Below are positions 31,393 to 39,260 of a stretch of 39,371 nt of DNA, piece by piece. The first letter of the stretch is position 1. Each line of letters starts with the position of its first letter. The position numbers were made by a program, and so were the translations under genes. Origin of the DNA: a virus; IMG/VR virus record IMGVR_UViG_3300010885_082087, positions 1-39,371 of that record; one strand, given 5' to 3'. The notes below the pieces were generated by a model. The model was not told where the DNA came from and searched no databases. It worked only from the letters and a program-made list of their open reading frames with translations.

Positions 31393-32058
31393 TTAAACGT
31401 CAGTACCGAAGCTTGGTTCTGGCTCGGGAGAATATCGGATTTCATTCGGCGGCTTCCTCAGAAATCCAACGGGTTTTCTGTGCTTCGCCTTTTCTCCCTT
31501 TATTTCCTTGACCCTTTGGGACCATTCTTCCTCGTGTTCCCCCCTTGGTTTCGGGAAATGATCCTTCATCATCTCGAATATGTCCCTTCTCACGAAAAAC
31601 TTCGTGTCACCCGACGCGTGTGCCAAGGGATAGGTTTTGCTGAGGAAACCGTCGTAGAGAAGCTTGTATGGGACGTTCATCTTCTCGTTGGCTGGACCGA
31701 ACGTCAGGAAATCCGGGTTCCTCTGGGAGGTGTAGCCATAGACCGCCTTTGCCAGGTTGGCGTAGACCTCGGTCGGGTTCTTGCTTGTCCCGGTCAGGGA
31801 GAACCCTCTTGGACCGGTGAAGCTTATGGACACGCCGTTGAACTCCTGGTCCCCAAGCGCCGGATTGACCTGTTTGGCCGTGATCGTCGTGGGCGCGAAC
31901 GACGCGAAGAAGTCCTCTCCGTCAACGGAGAAATCGACCTTGCCGTTCTTGATCTCGATGCTGTTGGGGTCGAACGGGACCCACTTGTCTGAAGCCTTGT
32001 CGTATGTCTTGGTCGGGTCCAAAGCCTCGTCCAGAACCAGCCATTCTTTGAATCTCAT
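31393..32058 (-). CDS. Hypothetical protein with capsid-targeting-like N-terminus
   Basis: A 221-residue protein starting MRFKEWLVLDEALDP. The central part is beta-rich (KVDFSVDGEDFFASF; GVSISFTGPRGFSLTG), the C-terminal third basic (EKAKHRKPVGFLRKPP). No family recognised. It lies directly upstream of the HExxH protein on the same strand (30-nt gap), so they may be co-expressed. GGGTGA lies before the ATG. Confidence 0.73.
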   Translation of the reverse strand: MRFKEWLVLDEALDPTKTYDKASDKWVPFDPNSIEIKNGKVDFSVDGEDFFASFAPTTITAKQVNPALGDQEFNGVSISFTGPRGFSLTGTSKNPTEVYANLAKAVYGYTSQRNPDFLTFGPANEKMNVPYKLLYDGFLSKTYPLAHASGDTKFFVRRDIFEMMKDHFPKPRGEHEEEWSQRVKEIKGEKAKHRKPVGFLRKPPNEIRYSPEPEPSFGTDV

Positions 32059-32216
32059 GTTGTTTCACCCCATTATAAGTTTTCCAGCCTTACCGATATC
32101 TATGTGCCCAGAAGGGAAATCATCCGACCATAATGCGGAAAACCATATTCTCCTGCCGACGCGGATATGATATTTTGGTGTGTCGGCAAACGACCACGTT
32201 AGATAGAGGGAGCCAC

Positions 32217-32408
32217 ATGGACATGGACATCGACAACATGCTGTCGGAAGTCGTCAACGACCCGAGCCTCGGCGAGGCGGAAAGGCTTTTCCTCGCGTCC
32301 CTGCGGAAGGAGGCTGCGAGGAGGACTTCGGCGGGCGAAGAATCCGTCTCGGTGATGGTCGACATTGCGGAGAGGATCTTGGACAAAAGCCTCGAAAACA
32401 AAAAATAA
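32217..32408 (+). CDS. Small helical hypothetical protein
   Basis: 63 residues, acidic and helical (LGEAERLFLASLRKEAARR). GAGGGAG gives a strong start at 32217; an earlier in-frame reading from 32133 lacks this. Function unknown. Confidence 0.68.
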   Translation: MDMDIDNMLSEVVNDPSLGEAERLFLASLRKEAARRTSAGEESVSVMVDIAERILDKSLENKK

Positions 32409-32471
32409 CCGTTGTTTTCCATCCGAAAGACATACATAATTCATCAAATGTTTTTAAAAAAAGGTGTCGTC

Positions 32472-33131
32472 ATGATGAATTTCTACGAGTATCTGCAACT
32501 CAGGACCAACGAGGCTGGCGAGATTCCGCCAACGGCAGGAGCAGCGCCAGCGCAAGCTCCGGGAGCAGCACAAGCACAAGCCCCAGTAGAACCAGCTGGA
32601 GTCGATATAAACTCCATAGCTTCATCCATGAACTTCCTTCCAACCACAAAGAAGAAGCTGACATACAATTTCGCAAACAGCACCAGCGATATGCCTCCTA
32701 TGTCATATGCGGTAGCAAACGAACAAGAAGAGGTTGTCACTGCGACCATGGATGGCAAAGAAACCAAGAACACAGCCATGCCCGACGACATCATCATGAG
32801 CGGTCCTTCAAAAGAGAGGTATGTCGTTAAGGCGGCGAAGTTCCCTAAATTATATTCTGGAACAATAGGAAGTCCGGTTATCCCAGAGCAGAGCCCAAGG
32901 CAAGTAGCGTTGTATTCTGGAAAAGAAGCTGTAAACTTCAAGGCTCCTTGGGGCGAAGACATGGTTCTTAAGCCGGGAGACTATTTGGTGAAAGAAGCAG
33001 AGGGCAAATACTACAGAATCGCAAAACATGAATACGAAATCACATACAGCCAGCCAGGCAAGAACGAGTCGTGGATGCGTGGAATTTTCGGCGAATCCCC
33101 GAGCAAGAAGAAATACGACGGGATCAACTAG
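32472..33131 (+). CDS. Probable virion protein with capsid-targeting-like N-terminus
   Basis: A 219-residue protein starting MMNFYEYLQLRTNEAGE. A Pro/Ala/Gln linker (GAAPAQAPGAAQAQAPVEP) separates the tag from the rest. The C-terminal part has KPGDYLVKEAEGKYYRIAKHEYEITY, a PGDYLV-type domain I associate with assorted phage proteins. Codons here use A/T at third positions more than neighbours, hinting at different origin. AAAGGTG precedes the start. Confidence 0.73.
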   Translation: MMNFYEYLQLRTNEAGEIPPTAGAAPAQAPGAAQAQAPVEPAGVDINSIASSMNFLPTTKKKLTYNFANSTSDMPPMSYAVANEQEEVVTATMDGKETKNTAMPDDIIMSGPSKERYVVKAAKFPKLYSGTIGSPVIPEQSPRQVALYSGKEAVNFKAPWGEDMVLKPGDYLVKEAEGKYYRIAKHEYEITYSQPGKNESWMRGIFGESPSKKKYDGIN

Positions 33132-33212
33132 CGGACTTGGTCCTGCCAAGTCGGACAAAAAAATGATATGGGGCGAACAACCAATGAAATTTTTTTCTGG
33201 AAAGGAAGACAT

Positions 33213-33557
33213 ATGCCAATAAAGATCACAGACAAGGCTGCCGCGGAGATAGCTAGGGCTATAGAGGAGCAGAAGTCGCAAGACCAGTCCGCGGGAGAAA
33301 TGCACATAAGGCTGAAGGTGGTCGGCGGCGGCTGCTCCGGCTTCCAGTCCAAGATAACCGTGGAGACGGAGTTCAACGAGAGGATCGACGAGCGGCACGA
33401 GGTCAACGGGGTCAAGATCGTCCTCGACAAGAGGAGCGCCATGTACATCGGCGACGCCACCGTGGACTTCGTCGACGACCTCAACGTCAGGGGTTTCAGG
33501 ATAGACAACCCGCAAGCCAAGTCGACCTGCGGCTGCGGCAGTTCCTTCAGCATGTAA
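33213..33557 (+). CDS. A-type iron-sulfur carrier (IscA/ErpA/HesB family)
   Basis: A 114-residue protein with the full family signature: VVGGGCSGFQ near residue 44 and CGCGSSFSM at the C-terminus, giving the three conserved Cys. Length matches IscA/ErpA (about 107-115). IscA-like genes occur in T4-like cyanophages, where they may help keep host Fe-S enzymes active. AAAGGAAG supports the ATG at 33213; the upstream in-frame ATG at 33168 has no ribosome site. Confidence 0.93.
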   Translation: MPIKITDKAAAEIARAIEEQKSQDQSAGEMHIRLKVVGGGCSGFQSKITVETEFNERIDERHEVNGVKIVLDKRSAMYIGDATVDFVDDLNVRGFRIDNPQAKSTCGCGSSFSM

Positions 33558-33568
33558 CTGGGAAAAAA

Positions 33569-34231
33569 ATGAAAAACCAAGACCCTTTCGCGAACCCGAA
33601 CATCGCGAAAACAATAAGGGACAGATACCACGACAGGAACCACAACAACGACTACGCCAAAAACAACCTCGGGTTCGGTCTTTTCCACTACGCCTTCATC
33701 CGCAACATAAGACCGGCAAATGTCCTGGTCGTCGGGTCGCAAAGGGGATACGTGCCATCGATATGCGGCGTAGCCTGCAGGGACGAGGGAGCCGGGACCG
33801 TCGATTTCGTCGACGCGGGCTACAGCATCGACGAGACGAACGCCTGGGGCGGGGTCGGCATCTGGAAGACAGCCAATAAAGACTACTGGGAGCCAGTCGG
33901 ATGCCAGAACATCATAAGGATACACAACATGAGGCTGGAGAACTTCTCCTCGCCCGCCAAGTACCAATACATATACATCGACGGCGACCACTCGTACGAA
34001 GGCGTCAAGCACGACTTCCATTTCTGCGAGAAACTCCTAGCCCACGACGGATACATGGCTCTCCATGACATAACGGTCGAGAAAGAGACGAAATACGGCA
34101 AGTGCGGGGTCAAGCGGTTCTGGGAGGAAATCACGGCTGACCACGAGGCGAGAAAAAGTTTCGAGTTCCTGTCCATACCGTTCGCCGCAGGTCTGGGATT
34201 CGCAAGGCGAACCGGTCAGCCGACCCCATAG
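33569..34231 (+). CDS. Class I SAM-dependent methyltransferase-like protein (Methyltransf_24 type)
   Basis: A 220-residue protein. NVLVVGSQRGYVPSI is a motif-I-like strand and loop (GxxxG variant). YIYIDGDHSYEGVKHDF is the hallmark D-G-x-H-x-Y segment of Methyltransf_24/cephalosporin-hydroxylase-like proteins, followed by LLAHDGYMALHDI. The substrate is probably a sugar, small molecule or capsule component. It starts 12 nt after the Fe-S carrier gene and overlaps the convergent methyltransferase by 16 nt. Confidence 0.8.
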   Translation: MKNQDPFANPNIAKTIRDRYHDRNHNNDYAKNNLGFGLFHYAFIRNIRPANVLVVGSQRGYVPSICGVACRDEGAGTVDFVDAGYSIDETNAWGGVGIWKTANKDYWEPVGCQNIIRIHNMRLENFSSPAKYQYIYIDGDHSYEGVKHDFHFCEKLLAHDGYMALHDITVEKETKYGKCGVKRFWEEITADHEARKSFEFLSIPFAAGLGFARRTGQPTP

Positions 34232-34779
34232 ATGTTCATCACCCTCTTGGCGACGCACTCCCTCTTTATGCCCGAATCGAAAGCCTCGGAAGCCAAAAGC
34301 CTGTACTTGCTGGCGACACGCTCGTTTATGGAGTCCCAATGGTGCGGCAGCTTGGCAGCCTTGATGCGGTCGTAATGACCGGCGCACATCTCCAGAATGA
34401 CCAGCGAAGGCGAACAAGCCCATATTATCCTCGAGTCCACCTCCGTCTCTATCTTGCTGTCCGTCTCCCTCTCCCCAGCCGATATGCCAAGGTGGATGAA
34501 GACGTCGATCTTGCCGTCGAACGAGAACTGGCTGTCCCTGAGGGCTTTCCAGTTGCCCCTCGGGAAATCCCTCCTGAGGCTCGATATAGCCTCCTCGCTC
34601 GAGTCGTAGCCGAAATATTCCCTGTCAGCCATGTGCTTGTGCAGCGGGGCGAAGCCGCAGAACACGTCCAGCACGACCTTGTGCTCCGGCAGCAGGAAAG
34701 GCTTGATCATCCCGAAAGTCACCGAAGACCTCGGCTCTATCTCCATCAAATGTTTCCAATTATATTTCCACATGACCAT
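34216..34779 (-). CDS. SAM-dependent methyltransferase-like protein
   Basis: A 187-residue protein. VVLDVFCGFAPLHKHM is motif I and YFGYDSSEEAISSLR carries the acidic residue after strand 2; VFIHLGISAGE and SLVILEMCAG are later strands. The fold call is fair, substrate unknown. Start is at ATG 34779 or 34773; neither has a ribosome site, but an AT-rich TATATATGG stretch lies there. Confidence 0.7.
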   Translation of the reverse strand: MVMWKYNWKHLMEIEPRSSVTFGMIKPFLLPEHKVVLDVFCGFAPLHKHMADREYFGYDSSEEAISSLRRDFPRGNWKALRDSQFSFDGKIDVFIHLGISAGERETDSKIETEVDSRIIWACSPSLVILEMCAGHYDRIKAAKLPHHWDSINERVASKYRLLASEAFDSGIKRECVAKRVMNIYGVG

Positions 34780-34838
34780 ATATATTCAGTATAAAATCAA
34801 TAGCATGATCGATCGGATCGAAAAGGAAGAATTCTTCA

Positions 34839-35561
34839 ATGTATAACAAAGACAACATCAAATACAGGCTTTACCTAGCCGGCATAATCACGGAGAGCCA
34901 GTACCGCGAGGACGCCGAGGAGAGGAAGACCATATTCGTCCTGGTCGGTCCGCCGGCGGTGGGGAAATCGACATGGATCAAGGAAACCTTCCGTGACGAG
35001 CCCTACATCATCAACCGCGACTCCATAGCCGAGGAGGTGGCTAGGGGGATGGGCATGACCTACGACGACATGTTCTCGGCGCCCCCGGAAGGGTCCATCG
35101 AGGGCTCTGAGGACGGCAAGTACGGCAGGGTCGTCAAGTCACCCCCTTCCGTCCCATGGCAGTCGCTGTCATACTCGAAGATACTCGCGGCAAACTCGTC
35201 CATAAACGGACAGCTCAAGGGCAAGATGGCGGGGGCTGCCACCTCCGGCAGGGACATAGTGGTCGACATGACCAACATGACCGCGAGGGCGAGAAGCCAG
35301 GCTCTCTCCGCCGTCGACGGGAAGGACGAGATGTTCCGGAAGGTCGCCGTGGTGTTCCCTTTCGAGGGGGCTGAGGAGGTCATTCAGAAAATAGCGTTCA
35401 AGAGGTCGAGGGAGATAAAGTTCCAGGGGGGATCGAAAACCATCCCGCCAGAAGTCCTCGAGAGAATGATGAAGTCGTTCGAGAAGGTATCGAACGAGGA
35501 AGGATTCGACGACGTCGTCAACGTGGACAACAGGGAGAAGCTCAGGATGTTGGCTCGTTGA
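34839..35561 (+). CDS. P-loop kinase, polynucleotide-kinase-like
   Basis: A 240-residue protein with Walker A GPPAVGKST near residue 38, then YIINRDSI and IVVDMTNMTARARSQAL, the order seen in AAA_33/T4 Pnk-type 5'-kinases (hydrophobic-DxTN motif binding substrate, then an Arg-rich helix). No C-terminal phosphatase domain of the T4 Pnk type is present. The N-terminal segment (YRLYLAGIITESQYRED) is unrelated to the kinase fold. AAGGAAGA precedes the ATG. Nucleic acid repair or nucleotide metabolism is likely. Confidence 0.82.
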   Translation: MYNKDNIKYRLYLAGIITESQYREDAEERKTIFVLVGPPAVGKSTWIKETFRDEPYIINRDSIAEEVARGMGMTYDDMFSAPPEGSIEGSEDGKYGRVVKSPPSVPWQSLSYSKILAANSSINGQLKGKMAGAATSGRDIVVDMTNMTARARSQALSAVDGKDEMFRKVAVVFPFEGAEEVIQKIAFKRSREIKFQGGSKTIPPEVLERMMKSFEKVSNEEGFDDVVNVDNREKLRMLAR

Positions 35562-35576
35562 CTTCCTTGCGACCGG

Positions 35577-35591
35577 CATATTAACTTTTCT
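35577..35591 (+). repeat. 15-bp repeat, copy 1
   Basis: catattaacttttct, present exactly again at 36190-36204. Both copies are intergenic and flank the gene at 35647-36165. It contains TATTAA, so a promoter role for the downstream gene is possible, but copy 2 has no plus-strand gene after it. Confidence 0.6.
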
Positions 35592-35646
35592 ACTCGATTG
35601 CACATACATACAAGCATACGCCAAAACACTAGGAGAAGGTGCAGAC

Positions 35647-36165
35647 ATGATCGCGTTCAACGAATTCCTGCGGGAGAGAGACCAAGACCTGTACAGCGAG
35701 ATAAACCTGCGGCAGTTGGCTGCCGGGGGGCTCGCGGCTTTCGGGGCTTTAGCCGGGGACGCCTCCGGAGCCGAGCCGCAAGCGCAGCCGCAGAAGCCGG
35801 GGTACTCCCACGTTCTGCCAGCCGCAGCCCCAGCCAGGCTCCAGGAGGAGCAGTACTCGGCGAAGGCGAGGGACCTGATGGACCACTACGCCACGGAGAA
35901 AGGGTTCGAGGCTCTGATGCGCAAGGGCGGCAGCCAAACCCTCCACGGCGCCGGGTTCCCGAAACTCGACCTCGGCGAATACCAGTTCAACGTGCTGGCG
36001 GTCAAGCACTTCGGCTCGAAGAACAAGTTCCTCGACAACACCAACGCCATCAAGGAGATCGAGGAACTGAAGGACAGGTCAAGCAGGGATGACGGGTTCG
36101 CCCTGTTCAGCATGAGCAAGCGGACGGAATTCGGCACTTTCGTCATAACGGTCACGAAGAAGTGA
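35647..36165 (+). CDS. Hypothetical protein with capsid-targeting-like N-terminus
   Basis: A 172-residue protein starting MIAFNEFLRERDQDLYSE, followed by a hydrophobic Ala/Gly stretch (LAAGGLAAFGALAGDA) and a Pro/Gln linker. The rest is a small alpha/beta domain (SAKARDLMDHYATEKGF; FGTFVITVTKK). The tag plus hydrophobic stretch resembles the layout of the HExxH protein at 30094. AGGAGAAGG precedes the ATG. Flanked by the 15-bp repeats. Function unknown. Confidence 0.73.
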   Translation: MIAFNEFLRERDQDLYSEINLRQLAAGGLAAFGALAGDASGAEPQAQPQKPGYSHVLPAAAPARLQEEQYSAKARDLMDHYATEKGFEALMRKGGSQTLHGAGFPKLDLGEYQFNVLAVKHFGSKNKFLDNTNAIKEIEELKDRSSRDDGFALFSMSKRTEFGTFVITVTKK

Positions 36166-36189
36166 CGACGGGCGAGCCACCCGCGGGTC

Positions 36190-36204
36190 CATATTAACTT
36201 TTCT
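36190..36204 (+). repeat. 15-bp repeat, copy 2
   Basis: Exact copy of catattaacttttct (copy 1 at 35577). It sits between the convergent ends of the genes at 36165 (+) and 36207 (-). Confidence 0.6.
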
Positions 36205-36206
36205 GT

Positions 36207-36569
36207 CTATTTGCCCCGCCCCAGCCCGAGACCGGGGAATTTCGCCCCCTTGTCCCTCACGCTAGCCTCGTAAGCCTTCCTCGCGGCAGCCTTGGCGTAG
36301 TGGTCCGCCGCCAGCGCCGCCGTCCTTGCTCCGCTCGCCGCCGCGTCCGCTTCGGAAGAGTCGGACTCCGCTTCGGCTAGGGCTGAGAGGTTCTCCCCCG
36401 AGCGGTCCGTCTCGCAGTTGAGTGAGGCGATGACGACCTTCAGGTTGCACCTGTACGAGGCTAAGACCGCGTTGGAGTAGGAAAGGTAGGCGTCGTGCGC
36501 CACGTCGGAAGCCTTGGCTGACGCCCTGGCTGCCTCCGCGGCTTCAAGAAGGTTGCTCATCTTCGACAT
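36207..36569 (-). CDS. Ala-rich helical protein
   Basis: 120 residues, strongly helical and Ala-rich (LLEAAEAARASAKASDVAHD; AADHYAKAAARKAYEAS), with a Gly/Lys tail. Two Cys in the middle. Could form a coiled coil. GAGGA precedes ATG 36569. Last gene of the minus-strand operon that starts at 39093. Confidence 0.65.
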   Translation of the reverse strand: MSKMSNLLEAAEAARASAKASDVAHDAYLSYSNAVLASYRCNLKVVIASLNCETDRSGENLSALAEAESDSSEADAAASGARTAALAADHYAKAAARKAYEASVRDKGAKFPGLGLGRGK

Positions 36570-36592
36570 CTGGGATTCCTCGTTGCAAGGTG

Positions 36593-36736
36593 TCAGGCAA
36601 GTAAAAAAAAGAGCGCAAGCGCGGTCCCGGCGAACATGGCTGCCGGCAGGGCGGTAGCCCAGTTGCGCAGGAGCCACAACAGCGGCTCCGTGAGCGCATC
36701 ATACGCCAGTTCCTTGAAAAACTCAACCTTGTTCAT
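36593..36736 (-). CDS. 47-residue membrane protein
   Basis: Starts MNKVEFFKELAYDALTE and has one hydrophobic segment (WATALPAAMFAGTALALFFL) ending at the C-terminus. AAAGGA is 8 nt upstream, and the ATG overlaps the stop of the HNH gene (ATGA), so translation is probably coupled. Small phage membrane proteins of this type include holins and exclusion proteins, but no assignment is possible. Confidence 0.68.
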   Translation of the reverse strand: MNKVEFFKELAYDALTEPLLWLLRNWATALPAAMFAGTALALFFLLA

Positions 36737-37206
36737 CGCGAAATCCTTTCGGTCGCCGCCGGCGTAGGTGCCGGCTCGGGATAGGTCAGTGGGAAAACTG
36801 GGTGGAGACCACGGGGAAACCGCGGGCGCGCCTTCCTGTTCCGCGTGTTCGCCGACTTGGTGTCCATCCTCAGGTTCTCAACCCCGTTGTCCAGCGGGTT
36901 GCCGTTGGCGTGGTCGATCTCGAGTTCTGGGTCTATCCCCCCCTCCTTCAGAAGCCAGACGACGCGGTGGGCGTACAGCTTGAACACCTTCTCCCCGTAC
37001 TTGACGTCGACCCTCCACGTCTCCCTCTCCGTGTTCTTGGAGGCGTGCCTGTAGCCTGCAGCCTTCCCGGCGTACCTGGTGTTCCACTGCTTGGGGGCGG
37101 TCTCCCTGGGTTTCCATGTGAGACCGGTCTCGCTGCCGGGGTCTATCTCCAGCACGGAACGGATGTACGCAGCCGGTATGTCGTTTATGAAGGGCGATGA
37201 CGCCAT
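36733..37206 (-). CDS. HNH endonuclease 1
   Basis: A 157-residue HNH protein: YAHRVVWLLKEGG, ELEIDHANGNPLDNGVENLR and NTRNR are the consecutive parts of the HNH motif as found in phage homing-type enzymes. The N-terminus (IPAAYIRSVLEIDPGSETG) is shared with HNH protein 2 at 37817. The tail is Pro-rich. AAAGGAGAG directly precedes the ATG. Free-standing HNH genes in phages often drive their own spread or assist packaging; homing is likely here because two related copies occur close together. Confidence 0.88.
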   Translation of the reverse strand: MASSPFINDIPAAYIRSVLEIDPGSETGLTWKPRETAPKQWNTRYAGKAAGYRHASKNTERETWRVDVKYGEKVFKLYAHRVVWLLKEGGIDPELEIDHANGNPLDNGVENLRMDTKSANTRNRKARPRFPRGLHPVFPLTYPEPAPTPAATERISR

Positions 37207-37216
37207 GTTCTCTCCT

Positions 37217-37375
37217 TTATAAAGCCTTGCTTGTTTCGAGGGTCTGGAGCCTCAGCTCTATAGCGCGGAGTATCTCCTCGTACAGGGGCAGGTCCTCGTT
37301 CCTTATCTGCTCCATGATCAGGACGAGGTGGGGGGCGAGCGCGAGGCTCACCGGGGATGGCTTAACGTTCTGCAT
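37217..37375 (-). CDS. Small hypothetical protein
   Basis: 52 residues, helical (LVLIMEQIRNEDLPLYEEIL; AIELRLQTLETS). It overlaps the end of the upstream gene by 14 nt and leads into HNH gene 1 after 10 nt; the AAAGGAG for that gene lies across this gene's stop. Ribosome site for this gene is only a G-run. Too short for certainty. Confidence 0.55.
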   Translation of the reverse strand: MQNVKPSPVSLALAPHLVLIMEQIRNEDLPLYEEILRAIELRLQTLETSKAL

Positions 37376-37580
37376 TGTGTCGCGCCCCCGGTTCGGTCTG
37401 GGAATACGTGTATTCGCTGCGGTTTATGGCTTCCCTGCATTTGACGCACGTGTGGAAGTGGGTCCCGGTGCAGCAGACGATGTGCTCGAAGCACATTTTC
37501 GTCTCGCCGCATTCCCAGCACCTCGCCAGCACCTTGTCGGGCTGCTCGTGGGGCGGCGACGCGTTCTCGAAAGTGTCCAT
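37362..37580 (-). CDS. Small Cys/His-rich zinc-finger-like protein
   Basis: 72 residues with CWECGE near residue 21, CFEHIVCC, HFHTCVKC: enough Cys/His for two zinc sites in a cross-brace (RING/treble-clef-like) order. AAGGAG precedes the ATG. Function unknown. Confidence 0.7.
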   Translation of the reverse strand: MDTFENASPPHEQPDKVLARCWECGETKMCFEHIVCCTGTHFHTCVKCREAINRSEYTYSQTEPGARHNAER

Positions 37581-37595
37581 GTGAAACTCCTTTTC

Positions 37596-37820
37596 CTAGC
37601 TGTCCTTGGTTTCTCTGATCTCGTCCCTGTTCTGGATGTCGAAAGTCGGGTTCGGGAGGAACCTGAACTGACCGCTGCGGTAGTGGCGCAGCACGCCGTC
37701 CGACTCGGAGACTATGGCGAACACGTCGTTGGAGAACACGCCGCCGTCCCTCACGTACACCAGCATGCCGTAGCCAAGCGGCGTCTCCACCGGCATGGGG
37801 TTCCTGAACTCGTGTATCAT
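37596..37820 (-). CDS. Small beta-rich hypothetical protein
   Basis: 74 residues: ETPLGYGMLVYVRDGGVFSNDVFAIV, then LRHYRSGQFRFLPN. This looks like a small SH3-like barrel of the kind found in many phages, with no known function. Its ATG overlaps the stop of HNH gene 2 (ATGA). Confidence 0.7.
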   Translation of the reverse strand: MIHEFRNPMPVETPLGYGMLVYVRDGGVFSNDVFAIVSESDGVLRHYRSGQFRFLPNPTFDIQNRDEIRETKDS

Positions 37821-38401
37821 TTCACCCTCCCGAAATCGCCGTGCATCTCTCTCCTGGCTTCCGTAGCCACCCTGACGGCTTCATCCTTGTCGCCGTACGT
37901 GCCGAAGTGGCGGTATTTGCCGTCAAGCTTTACCGCCACGTACCACTTGAGACCGCACCTGGTGCGGAACACTCCCTTGTGACCCGAGGTGTTGTCCTTC
38001 CTCAGCTTGCTGTACTGGGCGTTCTGGGAGCGCGTGCATTCCCTGAGGTTGCCCGGGTCGTTGTTGAACGGGTCGTGGTCGATATGTTGAACGAATATAT
38101 TTTTGGTTAGGTAGCCATTGTGTAACAGGAATATGATATTGCTACATTTAAAACTTACATATTTTCCAAGATAACGGAATCCTATGTTCCAGCTCAGGCA
38201 TTTTTGGATAGAAATATGTTTGCTGCCAGCCTTCTTGTTGGCGTGCTTGGCGTTCCACGACTTGGCTTGCCGCGACACGCCCCCCCTCGGCAGCCACGTC
38301 AGCCCGGAAGGGCTGGCTGGGTCCACCCTCAATATCGACCGGACGTGTTCCAAGGGAATGCCTTTTATGGAATGCAGCCTCATTTTTATACTTCGACCCA
38401 T
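37817..38401 (-). CDS. HNH endonuclease 2 with AP2-like domain; chimeric composition
   Basis: A 194-residue protein. N-terminus IPLEHVRSILRVDPASPSG is homologous to HNH protein 1. HIDHDPFNNDPGNLREC carries the HNH core; the preceding segment, where an HR..W helix is expected, reads FKCSNIIFLLHNG and lacks the His-Arg. The C-terminus (HKGVFRTRCGLKWYVAVKLD, then FGTYGDKDEAVRVATEARRE) is an AP2-type DNA-binding domain. DNA of about 38080-38220 is AT-rich while both ends are GC-rich, as if the middle were replaced. It overlaps both neighbours (16 nt and 4 nt). Confidence 0.85.
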   Translation of the reverse strand: MGRSIKMRLHSIKGIPLEHVRSILRVDPASPSGLTWLPRGGVSRQAKSWNAKHANKKAGSKHISIQKCLSWNIGFRYLGKYVSFKCSNIIFLLHNGYLTKNIFVQHIDHDPFNNDPGNLRECTRSQNAQYSKLRKDNTSGHKGVFRTRCGLKWYVAVKLDGKYRHFGTYGDKDEAVRVATEARREMHGDFGRVK

Positions 38402-39093
38402 TTCCCGTTTTCGGGCACATAGTTGTCAACAGACCAATTGTCGCCATACACTTCTATCTCTTCCATTTCGCAAGGATCTTTGCTGTAAATTGCCAAAGTG
38501 CCTTGATGCTCATGAACTGCCACGACGTTTTTCATGTGTTTTACTAGTTCTATTGCCATTAAAACCCTTTCGTCCATATCTTCGTCATAGATGAACCCTA
38601 TGCCGGACAAGGAACCATGGGGTTCTTTTGGCAGAGGAGGATACAATGGGTCATGCTTGTATCTTGTTACTGAAGATTTGAATTTTTCCATTTGCCCATC
38701 TTCATTCGAATCAATTCCAAAAGCATCTCTTTCGGTTTCAATATCATGATAGGTAAGACACATCACAAATTCTACAAATGACAGTTGCTTGTTTTCGTTA
38801 ACTGCCATTTGAATGTTCGGCATTAATCTTTTTGCATCTTTCCCAGTGGTAAGATACATTAAAAGTTTGTTTTCATTTAAACATGTCATGTCGCGACATG
38901 TGATGATCGCAAATTCTTTGTCGCCCTCTGTGTATGATGTCGACAAAACTTCTGTTTTATTGAATTGTCCATTGTACTTTTCGTTTATAAAATTTATATT
39001 CTTGTCGAGTGTTCCAATGGGATCAAAATTTTCCGGATTACAGATTGATTCATCGCTACCAATGAGGCGTCTGACATTTTCTTTTGAATACAT
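38386..39093 (-). CDS. Hypothetical protein of AT-rich composition
   Basis: A 235-residue acidic protein with mixed fold and no recognised motif (segments FAIITCRDMTCLNENKLLMY; VVAVHEHQGTLAIYSKDP). Codons end mostly in A/T and Arg/Ile codon use differs sharply from the rest of the window, so recent acquisition is likely. AGAAAGG precedes the ATG. It overlaps the start of HNH gene 2 by 16 nt, so the two may have moved together. Confidence 0.7.
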   Translation of the reverse strand: MYSKENVRRLIGSDESICNPENFDPIGTLDKNINFINEKYNGQFNKTEVLSTSYTEGDKEFAIITCRDMTCLNENKLLMYLTTGKDAKRLMPNIQMAVNENKQLSFVEFVMCLTYHDIETERDAFGIDSNEDGQMEKFKSSVTRYKHDPLYPPLPKEPHGSLSGIGFIYDEDMDERVLMAIELVKHMKNVVAVHEHQGTLAIYSKDPCEMEEIEVYGDNWSVDNYVPENGKWVEV

Positions 39094-39260
39094 GACATTG
39101 TTACCTTTCTTTTTAAAACCGCATTGGGCAGCAACAACACATTGCTTCTTGAGAACACCTGCCTAGTCATTCTTCATCCCAACGCGATGCGTGAAAATAA
39201 CAAACTTGAAATTTATTGTCAATGTAGCTTTATATTTTTCCAAATATCAAATCATTTATT

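Noticed and set aside
32072-32077. TATAAT as sigma70 promoter for the gene at 32058 (-)
   Set aside because: Transcription would begin within or after the ribosome site, and no -35 is visible.
32130-32197. GCCGAC...GTCGGC inverted repeat as an operator
   Set aside because: Only six base pairs with a 21-nt loop; not distinguishable from chance.
36544-36726. 60-residue frame on the minus strand
   Set aside because: Shifted frame over the 47-residue membrane protein, which has a proper start, stop and ribosome site.
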